From the NCBI GenBank assembly GCA_038230835.1, contig JBBRMM010000015.1, positions 1 to 64,000 of the forward strand: DNA of 64,000 bases, written 5' to 3'. Positions within the stretch are counted from its first letter, which is position 1. Every line of letters begins with the position of its first letter. The translations under genes were made by a program, and so were the position numbers. Source of the stretch: DASUHT01 sp038230835 (GTDB taxonomy: Bacteria; Actinomycetota; Thermoleophilia; Gaiellales; JAICJC01). Positions 8,578-17,257 of the stretch are shown here, one piece after another. Under the pieces are notes generated by a model. The model saw only the letters and a program-made list of their open reading frames with translations, did no database searches and had not been told where the DNA came from.

Positions 8578-9707
8578 TGAACAGCCTCCAGGTGGTGGGG
8601 TGTGTGCAGCTCGATGGCCCGCAGGGCCAGCCACAACTCGAGCCGGTCGCGGGCGTTCGACAGGTCGCGCCCGGTCAGCTCCTCGATCTTGCGCACGCGG
8701 TAGCGGAGCGTGTGGCGGTGGATCCGAAGCGCGTCCGCCGCCTCGACCCAGCGCCCGTTGGCCTCGATGTATCCGCGCAGCGACTCCACCAGCGCCGATC
8801 CCTGGCTCTTGTCGTGCGCCATCAGGGTGCCCAGCAGTGAGTCGCAGAACAGCTCCACGCCGCGGTCGTCCTGCAGCGACAGCAGCAGCTGGATCGATCC
8901 CAGGTCTCGAAAGGTGGCAACGGCGGGGGTGCCGTTGGCCGGCCGGATGTCGACCGCGTACAGCGCCTCGTCGTAGCATCTCGGGAGCTCGCCGGGGTCG
9001 CTGCGCACCCGGCCGACTCCGGCCGCGACCGCCTCCGCTGCGGCGAGCAGCTCGCCCGCGGTGCTCTCGGCGGCCCGGTCGTCGGCCGCCTCCACGAGCA
9101 CGGCCACAGCCCCGTCGCGCACGCTGGCCGGGCCGTAGCGGCGAGCCGCCTCGACGATCTGCGTCAACCCGCCGGCGGCTCCGTTGTCCGCCCGCAGCAC
9201 GACGAACGTGAGCGGGGACGATCCGCGCAGCCCGAACGCTCGCACCCGCCTCCGGATCTCCCGGGACTGAGCTTCGCCGGCGATGATCGTCTCCACCAGG
9301 TCTCCGGCGAGCCGCCGCTCGGCTTCGGCCACTCGCTCGTCGGACAGTCGGGTGAAGACGGCCTCGGTGAGAGCGATGAACGGCACGTGATACGGGATCG
9401 TGAAGACGGGGAACTCACGCCGGTCGGCTTCCTCGACCGCCGCCGCGGGAACGTCGTCGAACCCGAAGCCGAGACCCAGCCCCATGCCGGACAGTCCACG
9501 CTCGGAGAGCAGGCGGACGAACCCGCCGGGGTCGGCCTGCAGCGGCAGCCCGGTGGTGAGCAGCAGCTCGCCGCCGCGCAGCCACGGTGTGGGATCGGGA
9601 AGCTCCGACGTGTGCACCCAGCGCAGGGGCCGTAAGCGTCCGGGCGCCCCCGCGCGCAGGGTCAGTTCGAGCTCTTCGATGCCGAGGATGTCGGCGACTG
9701 TGAGCAT
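8574..9707 (-). CDS. PucR-family transcriptional regulator
   Basis: A 377-residue regulator. The N-terminal PucR domain begins MLTVADILGIEELELTLRAG and contains WLRGGELLLTTGLPL, a family hallmark. The C-terminal CdaR-type helix-turn-helix is LRGYIEANGRWVEAADALRI with HRHTLRYRVRKIEELTGRDL. Family members activate purine, amine or amino-acid catabolism genes in response to a metabolite. It lies in an operon with the saccharopine-dehydrogenase-like gene and next to the aminotransferase at 9735-11138 (27-bp gap, same direction), so it probably controls this catabolic island. Confidence 0.9.
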   Translation of the reverse strand: MLTVADILGIEELELTLRAGAPGRLRPLRWVHTSELPDPTPWLRGGELLLTTGLPLQADPGGFVRLLSERGLSGMGLGLGFGFDDVPAAAVEEADRREFPVFTIPYHVPFIALTEAVFTRLSDERVAEAERRLAGDLVETIIAGEAQSREIRRRVRAFGLRGSSPLTFVVLRADNGAAGGLTQIVEAARRYGPASVRDGAVAVLVEAADDRAAESTAGELLAAAEAVAAGVGRVRSDPGELPRCYDEALYAVDIRPANGTPAVATFRDLGSIQLLLSLQDDRGVELFCDSLLGTLMAHDKSQGSALVESLRGYIEANGRWVEAADALRIHRHTLRYRVRKIEELTGRDLSNARDRLELWLALRAIELHTPHHLEAVQ

Positions 9708-9734
9708 CTGCTCGGCGTCGTTGCCGCCGCCCGG

Positions 9735-11138
9735 CTAGCCGCGCACCACCTGGCGGTTGCGGTGCTTGTGGATCTCGTCCCAGGCCTCGTCCAGCACCGA
9801 GTCCAGGACGTCGTGGATGTAGTCCAGGTCGTCGCGGGTCGCCACCAATGGCGGGCTGAGCTGGATCACCGGATCGCCACGGTCGTCGGCCCGGCAGATC
9901 AGGCCCGACTCGTAGAGCCGCGCCGAGAGGAAGCCGCGGAGCAGGTGCTCCGACTCCTCCTCGTCGAACGTCTGCTTGCTCTCCTTGTCCTTTACCAGCT
10001 CCAGCGACTGGAAGTACCCGGCGCCGCGAACATCGCCCACGATCGGCTTCTCCGCGAGCTTCTCGAGGATGCCGCGGAAGTACGACTCGTTGGCCAGCAC
10101 GTTTTCGAGCACCTTCTCGCGCTGCATCACCTCGATGTTCTTGAGCGCCACCGCGCAGGCCACCGGATGGCCGCCGTAGGTGATGCCGTGGTTGAACATG
10201 TTCGAGCCCTCGAGAAAGGGCGCCGCAACCGCGTCGGTCATCAGCACGCCACCCAGCGGCTGGTGCGCCGATCCGATGCCCTTGGCGAAGGTGACGACGT
10301 CAGGACGGATGTCGTAGCGCTCGGAGGCGAACCAGTGCCCGAGTCGCCCGAAACCGCAGATCACCTCGTCGGCCACTAGCAGGATGCCGTGCTCGTCGCA
10401 GATCGACCGCACGCCGGCGAAGTAGCCCTCGGGCGGCGTGAACGTGCCACCCGCGTTCTGCACCGGCTCCATGAAGATCGCGGCCACCGACTCGGCGCCC
10501 TCCTGCTCGATCACGTCGCGCAGCTCGGTGAGCAGGAAGTCGACGAACTCGGCCTCCGTCTCGTCCTCGGGGCGGCGATAGCTGTTGGTGTTGGAGACGT
10601 GCCGCACGCCGGGCATGAGCGGCTCGAAGGGCGTGCGCAGCGCGGCGATGCCGGTCAGCGACAGGGCGCCGAAGGTGGTGCCGTGGTAGGCGATCCGGCG
10701 CGCGATCATCTTGTAGCGGTTGCGCGCACCGTGCAGCTGGTGGTACTGCTTGACCAGCTTGATGATGGCCTCGTTCGCCTCGGAGCCGCCCGAGACGAAG
10801 AACGTCCGGTTGAGCGGGCCTGGGGCCAACTCGGCGACCTTGGTGGCGAGCTCGATCGCGCGCGGGTGAGCGTAGTTCCAGTTGGTGTAGAACGGCAACT
10901 CGGCCATCTGCTTCGCGGCCGCCTCGCCCAGTTCCGCGCCGTGGCTGTAGCCGATCTGGGTGCAAAAGAGGCCGGACAGGCCGTCGAAGTACTTCTTGCC
11001 CGTGGAGTCGTACAGCCAACAGCCCTCGCCGTGGGTGATCACGGGGACCTCGTCGTTGGCGTACGCGCTCTGGCGCGTGAAGTGCATCATCAGATGGCGC
11101 TTGGCGTTCTCCTGAAGCTCGCGATGATCGGTGCTCAT
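9735..11138 (-). CDS. Class-III aminotransferase (omega-amino acid/amine:pyruvate type)
   Basis: A 467-residue PLP-dependent class-III aminotransferase. The PLP lysine is in VTFAKGIGSAHQPLGG. The phosphate cup is in FFVSGGSEANEAIIK, and the Asp that binds the PLP nitrogen is in LLVADEVICGFGRLGHWF. The start MSTDHRELQE at 11138 is preceded by an AAGGA-like ribosome-binding site. Overall motifs resemble omega-amino acid--pyruvate and polyamine--pyruvate aminotransferases. It is divergent from the GABA aminotransferase, with a 138-bp shared promoter region. Together they suggest a putrescine-to-GABA-to-succinate-semialdehyde route. Confidence 0.88.
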   Translation of the reverse strand: MSTDHRELQENAKRHLMMHFTRQSAYANDEVPVITHGEGCWLYDSTGKKYFDGLSGLFCTQIGYSHGAELGEAAAKQMAELPFYTNWNYAHPRAIELATKVAELAPGPLNRTFFVSGGSEANEAIIKLVKQYHQLHGARNRYKMIARRIAYHGTTFGALSLTGIAALRTPFEPLMPGVRHVSNTNSYRRPEDETEAEFVDFLLTELRDVIEQEGAESVAAIFMEPVQNAGGTFTPPEGYFAGVRSICDEHGILLVADEVICGFGRLGHWFASERYDIRPDVVTFAKGIGSAHQPLGGVLMTDAVAAPFLEGSNMFNHGITYGGHPVACAVALKNIEVMQREKVLENVLANESYFRGILEKLAEKPIVGDVRGAGYFQSLELVKDKESKQTFDEEESEHLLRGFLSARLYESGLICRADDRGDPVIQLSPPLVATRDDLDYIHDVLDSVLDEAWDEIHKHRNRQVVRG

Positions 11139-11276
11139 CCGGGTGGATCCTTTCGGGTGCGCGGCCACGGGGCGCGTTGGACAGACTGGCCAATGCTATC
11201 AGGGTCGTACGCCGAACAACCGCTCCGCCGCTTATACTCGGCGGCGCAAAGCTTCGATCGCACCGGGGGTGCCGCC

Positions 11277-12569
11277 ATGGCCGTGTCAATCTCAGGATCT
11301 CGAACCGACGCACTCCGCGCGCAGCGCGATGCCTACGTGGCCAAGGCGGTGTCGATCCAGCCGATCTTCGCCTCGTCGGCGCATGGAGCCCGTCTGGTGG
11401 ACGTCGACGGCAAGGAGTACATCGACTTCGCGGGTGGCATCGGCGTGCTCAACCTCGGCCACACCCCGGAAGCGGTGGTCGCGGCCATCAAGCAGCAGGC
11501 CGACGCGCTGCTCCACTCGTGCTTCCCGGTTGCCGGCTACCAGCCGTACCTGGACGTGTGCCAGCTTCTGTGCGAGCACGCCCCGGGCGCGTTCACCAAG
11601 AAGGCCGTGCTGATCAACTCCGGCGCCGAGGCGGTCGAGAACGCCGTCAAGATCGCCCGCTACCACACCGGGCGTGACGCGGTGATCACGTTCGACCGCG
11701 GGTTCCACGGGCGAACGCTGCTGACGATGACGCTCACCTCCAAGCTGGTGTACAAGAAGTTCATGGGGCCGTACGCACCCGAGGTGTACCGCGCTCCCGC
11801 GCCCTACCCGTACCGCGACATCACCACCGCGGACGCCCTGGACGCCCTGGACTGGATGTTCAAGGCCACCATCGACCCGGCCTCGGTCGCTTGCGTGATC
11901 CTCGAGCCGGTGCAGGGCGAGGGCGGGTTCACTGTGATGCCGGCGGAGTTCATCCGTGGCCTCAAGGAGCGATGCGAGGCGAACGGGATCCTGTACATCG
12001 ACGACGAGGTGCAGTCCGGCATGGGCCGCACCGGCAAGCTGTGGGCGATCGAGCACTCCGGCGTCGTGCCCGACCTGATGACGGTGGGCAAGTCGCTGGC
12101 GTCCGGGATGCCGCTGGCAGGCGTGGTCGGCCGCGCGGACGTGATCGACTCGGTGCATCCCGGCGGGCTCGGCTCGACCTATGGCGGCAACCCGGTCGCC
12201 TGCGCGGCGGCGGTGGAGTCGATCAAGGCCATCGCCGATCCGGCCTTCCTGGCTGCTGCAACCGTTCAGGGCGAGCGGATCATGGCGCGGCTGCACGAGA
12301 TGGCCGGTCGGATCGAGTGCATCGGCGAGGTGCGCGGCATCGGCCCGATGGCGGCTATCGAGTTGGTCAAGGACCGGTCGGCCAAGCAGCCGGCGTCCGA
12401 GATCGCCGCGGCGGCGGTGGCAGGTGCGCTGGAGCGGGGGCTGATCCTGCTGAAGACCGGGATCTACGATAACGTGCTGCGGATCCTGGTCCCCATCAAC
12501 GCGCCCCAGGACGACCTGGAGCTCGGTCTGGAGCGCCTCGAGGAATCACTTGTCGCAGCCGCACGCTGA
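11277..12569 (+). CDS. gabT: 4-aminobutyrate aminotransferase (GabT-like)
   Basis: A 430-residue class-III aminotransferase with a close fit to GABA transaminases, which transfer the amino group of GABA to 2-oxoglutarate. The features are [31 protein letters not shown], the [15 protein letters not shown] block and the PLP lysine in [16 protein letters not shown] -10-like TATACT at 11233-11238 lies 38 nt before the ATG. The remnant of a polyamine transporter ATPase begins inside its last codons, so the gene once headed a gabT-pot operon. Confidence 0.88.
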   Translation: MAVSISGSRTDALRAQRDAYVAKAVSIQPIFASSAHGARLVDVDGKEYIDFAGGIGVLNLGHTPEAVVAAIKQQADALLHSCFPVAGYQPYLDVCQLLCEHAPGAFTKKAVLINSGAEAVENAVKIARYHTGRDAVITFDRGFHGRTLLTMTLTSKLVYKKFMGPYAPEVYRAPAPYPYRDITTADALDALDWMFKATIDPASVACVILEPVQGEGGFTVMPAEFIRGLKERCEANGILYIDDEVQSGMGRTGKLWAIEHSGVVPDLMTVGKSLASGMPLAGVVGRADVIDSVHPGGLGSTYGGNPVACAAAVESIKAIADPAFLAAATVQGERIMARLHEMAGRIECIGEVRGIGPMAAIELVKDRSAKQPASEIAAAAVAGALERGLILLKTGIYDNVLRILVPINAPQDDLELGLERLEESLVAAAR

Positions 12570-13154
12570 TCCGCAGACAGCCGCCGCCGTCGGTGCGGTG
12601 TCGCTGCGGGGGGTCCGCAAGACGTACGGCGATGTGGTGGCGGTCGCGGGGATCGACCTCGACGTCGCCGACGGCGAGTTCTTCTCGATGCTCGGCCCGT
12701 CGGGATCGGGCAAGACGACCACGCTTCGGATCATCGCGGGATGGCGCTGGTCAACCGGCCCAGCGGACTGTTCCTGGATGAGCCCCTGGGTGCGCTCGAC
12801 CTGAAGCTCCGCGAGGAGATGCAGATCGAGCTGAAGCGATCCAGAAGGACGTTGGGATTCGTCCGTCCGGAGAAGATCCACCTTGATGACCCGGGCGAAA
12901 CGCCCGGCGACGGCGACTGCTCCGCTCGGGGCAGCGTGCGCGCGGTGGTGTACCTTGGCGTCAACACCCGCTACATCGTGGCGCTCGAAAACGGTGCCGA
13001 GTTGGTCGTGGTGCAGCAGAACCAGTCCACCTCATCGATGCACGTGCTGGCTCAGCGAGGCAAGCGGGTGCTGCTGATCTGGCGCCGCGAACACAACCGG
13101 ACGGTCGCGACAGTCCGCCCAACACCCCGGAGCCCCGAGGAGGTTCCCGCATGA
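12550..13154 (+). pseudogene. potA: Polyamine ABC transporter ATPase (PotA-like) with two internal deletions
   Basis: The start of a PotA-like ATPase is normal: [20 protein letters not shown] and the Walker [10 protein letters not shown], up to LRIIAG. At about 12740 the frame jumps straight to the region just before Walker B ([20 protein letters not shown]). The Q-loop, helical domain and LSGGQ signature are missing. A second jump joins MQIELKR to the C-terminal TOBE domain (LGFVRPEKIHL). An ATPase without Q-loop and signature cannot form the nucleotide sandwich, so the gene is dead. The final TGA overlaps the ATG of the binding-protein gene. Confidence 0.85.
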
Positions 13155-14350
13155 ATCGAGCATGGACGGCCAGCCTGGTCGCCACCAGCTTGGCGTTGAG
13201 CCTAGCCGCTGGATGCGGCGGGTCGTCCGGCTCGGGCAGCCCGAGCGAAGGAACCGGCGGCTCCGGCGGCATGATCACGCATATCGGCAAGGGCGAGGGC
13301 CAGTTGAACCTCGTCATCTGGGAGGGGTACGCCGAGGATGGCTCCCACCAGAAGAGCGTCGACTGGGTGCACCCGTTCGAACAGCAGACCGGCTGCCAGG
13401 TGCACGTCAAGAACGCCGCCAGCTCGGACGAGATGGTGACGCTGATGGAGTCCGGCGGCGGGCGCAATTGGGATGGCGTGTCGGCATCCGGGGATGCGAC
13501 CAACCGCCTGATCGCCGCCCACGCGGTGGCGCCGATCGACTCCAAGCTGTTCCCGGACTTCTCCCAACTGCTTCCAGCGCTGCAGTCGCCGCCCCACAAC
13601 ACCGTTGGCGGAGTGCACTACGGCGTGTCCTGGATGTGGGGCGCCAACGTGCTCATGTACAACACAAGCGTCGTCAAGCCCGCACCCGACAGCTGGGCGC
13701 CCGTGTTCGACAATTCCTACCCAGGCAAGGTGACCGCCTATGCGAGCCCGATCTACATCGCCGACGCTGCGCTGTACCTGAAGTATCACGACCCCAGCCT
13801 GGGCATCAAGGATCCGTATGAGCTCACCTCCGCGCAGCTCGATGCGGCGACCAACCTGCTCAAGCAGCAGCACTCCAACATCAAGAAGTACTGGGCTCTG
13901 TTCGCCGACGAGACCTCGCTCTTCAAGCAGGGCGACGCGGTGATCGGACAAGCCTGGCCGTACGCTGTCTCCTTCCTCCAGAACGACCATTTTCCAGTGG
14001 CTGCTGTGATCCCCAAGGAAGGTGTGACGGGTTGGGCTGACACCTGGATGATGTCGAGCCACGCCCAGCATCCCAACTGCATGCTGAAGTGGATGAATTA
14101 CTCGCTGTCGCCGTCGGTGCAGGCTCAGACAGCAGCCTGGGTCACCTACAACCCGGCCAATCCGCAGGCGTGCACCGTCAAGCCGCTCACGCCTGCCTTC
14201 TGCACCGCACTGCACGAGAACGATCCGAGCTACTTCGCGAAGATCGCCTTCTGGAAGACGCCTCTTCCCCAGTGCGGCCCGGGCGGACCGACCGACTGCA
14301 CGCCGTACTCCGAGTGGGAGCAGAAGTGGACAGACATCACCGGAGGGTGA
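13151..14350 (+). CDS. potD: Spermidine/putrescine-type ABC transporter substrate-binding lipoprotein (PotD-like)
   Basis: A 399-residue secreted binding protein. The lipoprotein signal is MNRAWTASLVATSLALSLAAGC with the lipidated Cys at about 22, followed by a Gly/Ser linker. The mature part begins NLVIWEGYAEDG, the usual PotD/PotF opening, and keeps VHYGVSWMWGANVLMYNTSV and FADETSLFKQGDAVIG. It is uninterrupted and of normal length, unlike the neighbouring potA, potB and potC remnants. Unless other components are supplied in trans it has no transporter to serve; it could persist as a sensor or simply be the last piece to decay. Confidence 0.85.
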   Translation: MNRAWTASLVATSLALSLAAGCGGSSGSGSPSEGTGGSGGMITHIGKGEGQLNLVIWEGYAEDGSHQKSVDWVHPFEQQTGCQVHVKNAASSDEMVTLMESGGGRNWDGVSASGDATNRLIAAHAVAPIDSKLFPDFSQLLPALQSPPHNTVGGVHYGVSWMWGANVLMYNTSVVKPAPDSWAPVFDNSYPGKVTAYASPIYIADAALYLKYHDPSLGIKDPYELTSAQLDAATNLLKQQHSNIKKYWALFADETSLFKQGDAVIGQAWPYAVSFLQNDHFPVAAVIPKEGVTGWADTWMMSSHAQHPNCMLKWMNYSLSPSVQAQTAAWVTYNPANPQACTVKPLTPAFCTALHENDPSYFAKIAFWKTPLPQCGPGGPTDCTPYSEWEQKWTDITGG

Positions 14351-14412
14351 GTAGCCGCTGAACACCACGCGCTGGGGTCGTGGGACAGACCCCGGCGCAC
14401 AGCCCTCTGCAC

Positions 14413-14760
14413 ATGGCAGCCGTGACCTCAACCAGGCCTCGCTCCCCATTCCGCCGTGTGTCGGCGTTCGCGGGGCTGGAGCGCATCCCGGGCAGCCTGC
14501 TCGAAGCGTCCAGCGATCACGGCGGCCGTGGCCGGGCCACGTTCCGGCGCGTGATTCTGCCCCTTGCTCTGTCGGGCGTTGCCGCCGGATCGATCTTCAC
14601 CTTCTCGCTGACCCTCGGCGATTACATCGCGCCGCAGCAGGTCGGCAACACGGAGTTCACAACCGGCCATTTCGCCGCGGCCTTCGCCATGGTGCCGGTC
14701 GCGGTGATGATCCTCTACCTTGGGTTCATCAAGCGCCTGGGCGCGTTCGAGGCCCTTTGA
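14413..14760 (+). pseudogene. potB: Polyamine ABC permease (PotB-like) with large internal deletions
   Basis: An N-terminal cytoplasmic leader (MAAVTSTRPRSPFRRVSAF) is joined directly to the EAA-loop region of a PotB-type permease (LERIPGSLLEASSDHGG, RVILPLALSGVAAGS), omitting most transmembrane helices. A second gap joins LTLGDYIAPQQVGNTEF to FAAAFAMVPVAVMILYLGF and the typical end LGAFEAL. Only about 115 residues remain of roughly 280-300. It cannot span the membrane as a working permease. Confidence 0.8.
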
Positions 14761-14784
14761 CCGATATGGAATCGCGCGCAACCA

Positions 14785-15125
14785 GTGGGGCTTCGAATCG
14801 CGTCAGCGGCGGTGATGGCGTTCAGCTACCTCCCGCTTCTGGTGATCGTCCTGTACGCGTTCAACCAGTCGCGGATATCGGCCTGGCCGATCGCCCATTA
14901 CACCACGCAGTGGTTCGGGATCGCGTACCGTAACCCCGACATCCGTAGCGCGTTTCTGCTTTCGATCAAGGTCGGCTGCCGCTGTGGATCTTCAATGAGC
15001 TTCGGCTTCCCAACCAGGCTTCGCAGATCAACGTCGTCGCGCTCGAAGTGATCATCGTCACCTTCGTCCCGGTTCTCCTGGCTCAACGGTTGATGAGGGA
15101 TACAGGCGGCGTCGCGGGGCGCTGA
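14785..15125 (+). pseudogene. potC: Polyamine ABC permease (PotC-like) with internal deletion and frame change
   Basis: The start is a typical PotC N terminus (VMAFSYLPLLVIVLYAFNQS, AWPIAHYTTQWFG, IRSAFLLSIKV). At about 14972 it jumps to the C-terminal end in another frame (LPLWIFNELRLPNQASQIN, VVALEVIIVTFVPVLLAQRL) and stops at 15125. The central helices and the EAA loop that docks on the ATPase are absent. The missing centre matches the pattern of deletion in potA and potB. Confidence 0.8.
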
Positions 15126-15132
15126 GTCCGTC

Positions 15133-15204
15133 GCGCTGCGGCGTCCTCCCTCGCTCGCGTGCCGAGCACGCGTCGCTCGGTGCGTCCCGGCGCCGGCCCG
15201 CATC
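15133..15204. repeat. Palindromic intergenic element, copy 3 (divergent)
   Basis: Starting a few bases after the potC remnant's stop, GCGGCGTCCTC - CC - TCGC - hairpin CGCGTGC/CGA/GCACGCG (15156-15172) - GCTC - GG - TGCGTCCCGGC follows the same layout as the element at 24053-24203. The hairpin arms differ in sequence but stay paired, and the flanking CC/GG pair is the reverse of GG/CC in the other copies. No long outer stem was found here. Confidence 0.5.
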
Positions 15205-15303
15205 GCGCTGACCTGTCCGAGTCGTCCACCGGGCTTGTAAAGCTTTCGTATGCACCGCTCGGTGTGGCGCGTCCACCCGATCGGTCTGGTAGCCTCAACT
15301 CTC

Positions 15304-16398
15304 ATGTTCGCCCGTGGCCAAGCGCGCGCCGGCAGGATGGTGCGCGCCACCCGAGCGCTTTGGCTATCGCTGACGCTCGCGATCCTGATCTCGACCGCAC
15401 TGACGGTGCAGTCGGCGTCGGCGACGTCGCTATCGACACTGCGGGCCGAGGCTAAGGCTGCCCAGGTGCGGCTCAACCAGCTGTACACAGTGTCCGAGCA
15501 GAAGATCCAGGCCTACGATCAGGTCAACTCGCGGTACCTGAAGACCCGGACACAGCTGCGCAGCACGCAGTACCAGCTCGGGATCGCGCGGGCCAACCTG
15601 AGTGCCGCACGAGCGCAACTGGCCGCCGACCTGACCCGGGCTTACAAGGCCGGCTCGCCGGATCCGATCATGTACCTGCTCGCCGCCCGATCGTTCAACG
15701 AGCTTGTCGATCAGGTGGCGATCCTCGGCCGCACCAGCAACAGCACGCGTCAGCTGGTGCTCAGCATCGGCCGTTACCGGACGCAGGTCAAGAGCCAGGC
15801 GGCGCTGCTCAAGCGCCAGGTGCAGCAGTTGCAGATCCAGAAGAGCCAGGCCAAGGCGGCCGCCGACGCGGCTCAGCGCAGCGTCTCCAGCGCCGCGGCG
15901 TACAAGGCGCACCTCGGCCGTCGCATCCAGTCCATCCTCGACGCACAGGCGGCTGCGGCGCGCGAGGCCGCGGCTCGCGCGGCGGCTGCGGCGGCCACCG
16001 GCGGCGGGTCGTCGCCCCCGCCCGGCAGCATCCCCATTCCGCCCGCCAGCAGCCTCGGCGGCAAGGCGGTCGCGATCGCCGAGCAGTACCTGGGAGTGCC
16101 GTATGTCTACGGCGGCGCAAGCCCATCGGGGTTCGACTGCTCGGGACTTGTCATGTACGTGTACGGGCAGCTCGGCGTATCCCTGACGCACAACGCAGAC
16201 GGGCAGTACAACGAGCTCCCGCACGTGCCGCTGAGCGACCTGCAGCCGGGCGACCTGGTCTTCTTCTACGGTTTCGGCCACGTTGCCATCTACGTCGGCA
16301 ACGGGATCGTGATCCACGCGCCGCACACCGGGGCCTTCGTCGAGTTTGCCTCGATGTCCAGCATGGGGCCGATCGCCGCGGCCCGCGTTCCCGGCTGA
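15304..16398 (+). CDS. Secreted NlpC/P60 (C40) peptidoglycan hydrolase with coiled-coil
   Basis: A 364-residue exported cell-wall hydrolase. A signal peptide (LWLSLTLAILISTALTVQSASA) is followed by a long coiled-coil (about residues 45-215), an Ala/Pro-rich linker and a C-terminal NlpC/P60 domain. The catalytic Cys is in SGFDCSGLVMYVYG and the His in GFGHVAIYVGNG, with a further His in IHAPHTG. Such enzymes cut D-Glu-mesoDAP type bonds during septation. TAGCCT at 15290-15295 lies 8 nt before the ATG at 15304, indicating a leaderless start; a longer frame from 15250 would begin upstream of that promoter. Confidence 0.9.
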   Translation: MFARGQARAGRMVRATRALWLSLTLAILISTALTVQSASATSLSTLRAEAKAAQVRLNQLYTVSEQKIQAYDQVNSRYLKTRTQLRSTQYQLGIARANLSAARAQLAADLTRAYKAGSPDPIMYLLAARSFNELVDQVAILGRTSNSTRQLVLSIGRYRTQVKSQAALLKRQVQQLQIQKSQAKAAADAAQRSVSSAAAYKAHLGRRIQSILDAQAAAAREAAARAAAAAATGGGSSPPPGSIPIPPASSLGGKAVAIAEQYLGVPYVYGGASPSGFDCSGLVMYVYGQLGVSLTHNADGQYNELPHVPLSDLQPGDLVFFYGFGHVAIYVGNGIVIHAPHTGAFVEFASMSSMGPIAAARVPG

Positions 16399-16423
16399 GC
16401 GCCGGGGCGGTCACATCAGCGGC

Positions 16424-17134
16424 TCAGCGGGCGTGGCGTTCGAGCCAGCGCGCGAGCGTGTCGCCCGTATCGAGCACGTGCGCATGCAGCAGTTTGCGCG
16501 CTCTGCGGGGTGAGGGCTCGTTGAGCGCGGCAACGATCTGGTCGTGGTCGACGATGCTGCGCGAGATGATCCCGGGGTCGTCGCCGAACGTGTGCCAGGC
16601 GAGGCTGCGCGGCACCCGGTTGGCAAGCGACTGCACTGTGTCACGTAGCGGCGGACAGTTGGACGCAGCGAGCACCACGTTGTGGAACAGGTCGTTGGCC
16701 TGCGACCACTGCTCGCACACGATCGCCAGCGCCTCCTCGCGGCCCGGCCCGAACCCGGCATGGCGCTCGACTCCCGCCCGGAGGAGCGACTGGGCGGTGG
16801 CCAGATCACCGTTGTCGTAGGTGGTGAGGCGGCCGGCGGCCCGCTCGGCTGCCAGCCCCTCCAGCTCGGCCCTCACCAGGAACACGTTTCGGCACTCGTC
16901 GGGCGAGAAGGAGCGCACCAGCGCCCCCCGGTGGCCGAGTTGCTCGACCAGACCGATTGCCTGCAGTTGGCGCAGCGCCTCCCGGACCGGCGTGCGACTG
17001 ACGCCGAAGCGTGCCGCCAGGTCCTCCTGGCGTAGCCGGGTGCCGAGTGGGATCCGACCGGTGATGATTTCCACCTGCAGCTCGTGCGCGAGGTCGTCTG
17101 CCCGGCTCAAGGTCGTCGGGGTGGGTTGCGCCAT
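16424..17134 (-). CDS. GntR-family (FadR/FCD) transcriptional regulator
   Basis: A 236-residue regulator. The N-terminal winged helix contains GTRLRQEDLAARFGVSRTPV and REALRQLQAIGLVEQ, and is followed by an all-helical FCD ligand domain (about residues 85-225). TAGCAT at 17142-17147 lies 7 nt before the ATG at 17134, so the leaderless start there is favoured over the in-frame codon at 17167. The gene is divergent from the nitrite/sulfite reductase gene, and the perfect palindrome between them (17199-17210) is a likely operator for this protein. Confidence 0.88.
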   Translation of the reverse strand: MAQPTPTTLSRADDLAHELQVEIITGRIPLGTRLRQEDLAARFGVSRTPVREALRQLQAIGLVEQLGHRGALVRSFSPDECRNVFLVRAELEGLAAERAAGRLTTYDNGDLATAQSLLRAGVERHAGFGPGREEALAIVCEQWSQANDLFHNVVLAASNCPPLRDTVQSLANRVPRSLAWHTFGDDPGIISRSIVDHDQIVAALNEPSPRRARKLLHAHVLDTGDTLARWLERHAR

Positions 17135-17198
17135 GCCCACGATGCTACCAGCCGGACGCGTGCCCATCCCGGCGGCCCGTGTATCCTAAGACTTGCTG

Positions 17199-17210
17199 TT
17201 TGGATCCAAA
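17199..17210. promoter_or_regulatory. TTTGGATCCAAA palindrome, candidate GntR operator
   Basis: A perfect 12-bp palindrome in the 123-bp divergent region between the GntR gene and the reductase gene. TTGGATCCAA-like sites are typical of FCD-type GntR regulators. It lies just before the TAGGCT -10 hexamer (17216-17221) of the reductase, a position suited to repression. Confidence 0.6.
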
Positions 17211-17257
17211 CTCGGTAGGCTGACGACAACCCACGCCGCCCTCCCGGAGGTTCTGCG

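Noticed and set aside
7225..8580. Long plus-strand open frame antisense to the saccharopine-dehydrogenase-like gene
   Set aside because: Its composition (His/Arg/Gln/Asp-rich, no fold) is that of a shadow frame caused by GC-rich codons; the opposite strand has a clear protein family.
10389..11276. Plus-strand frame extending upstream of gabT
   Set aside because: It is antisense to the class-III aminotransferase; the gabT family alignment begins at the ATG at 11277.
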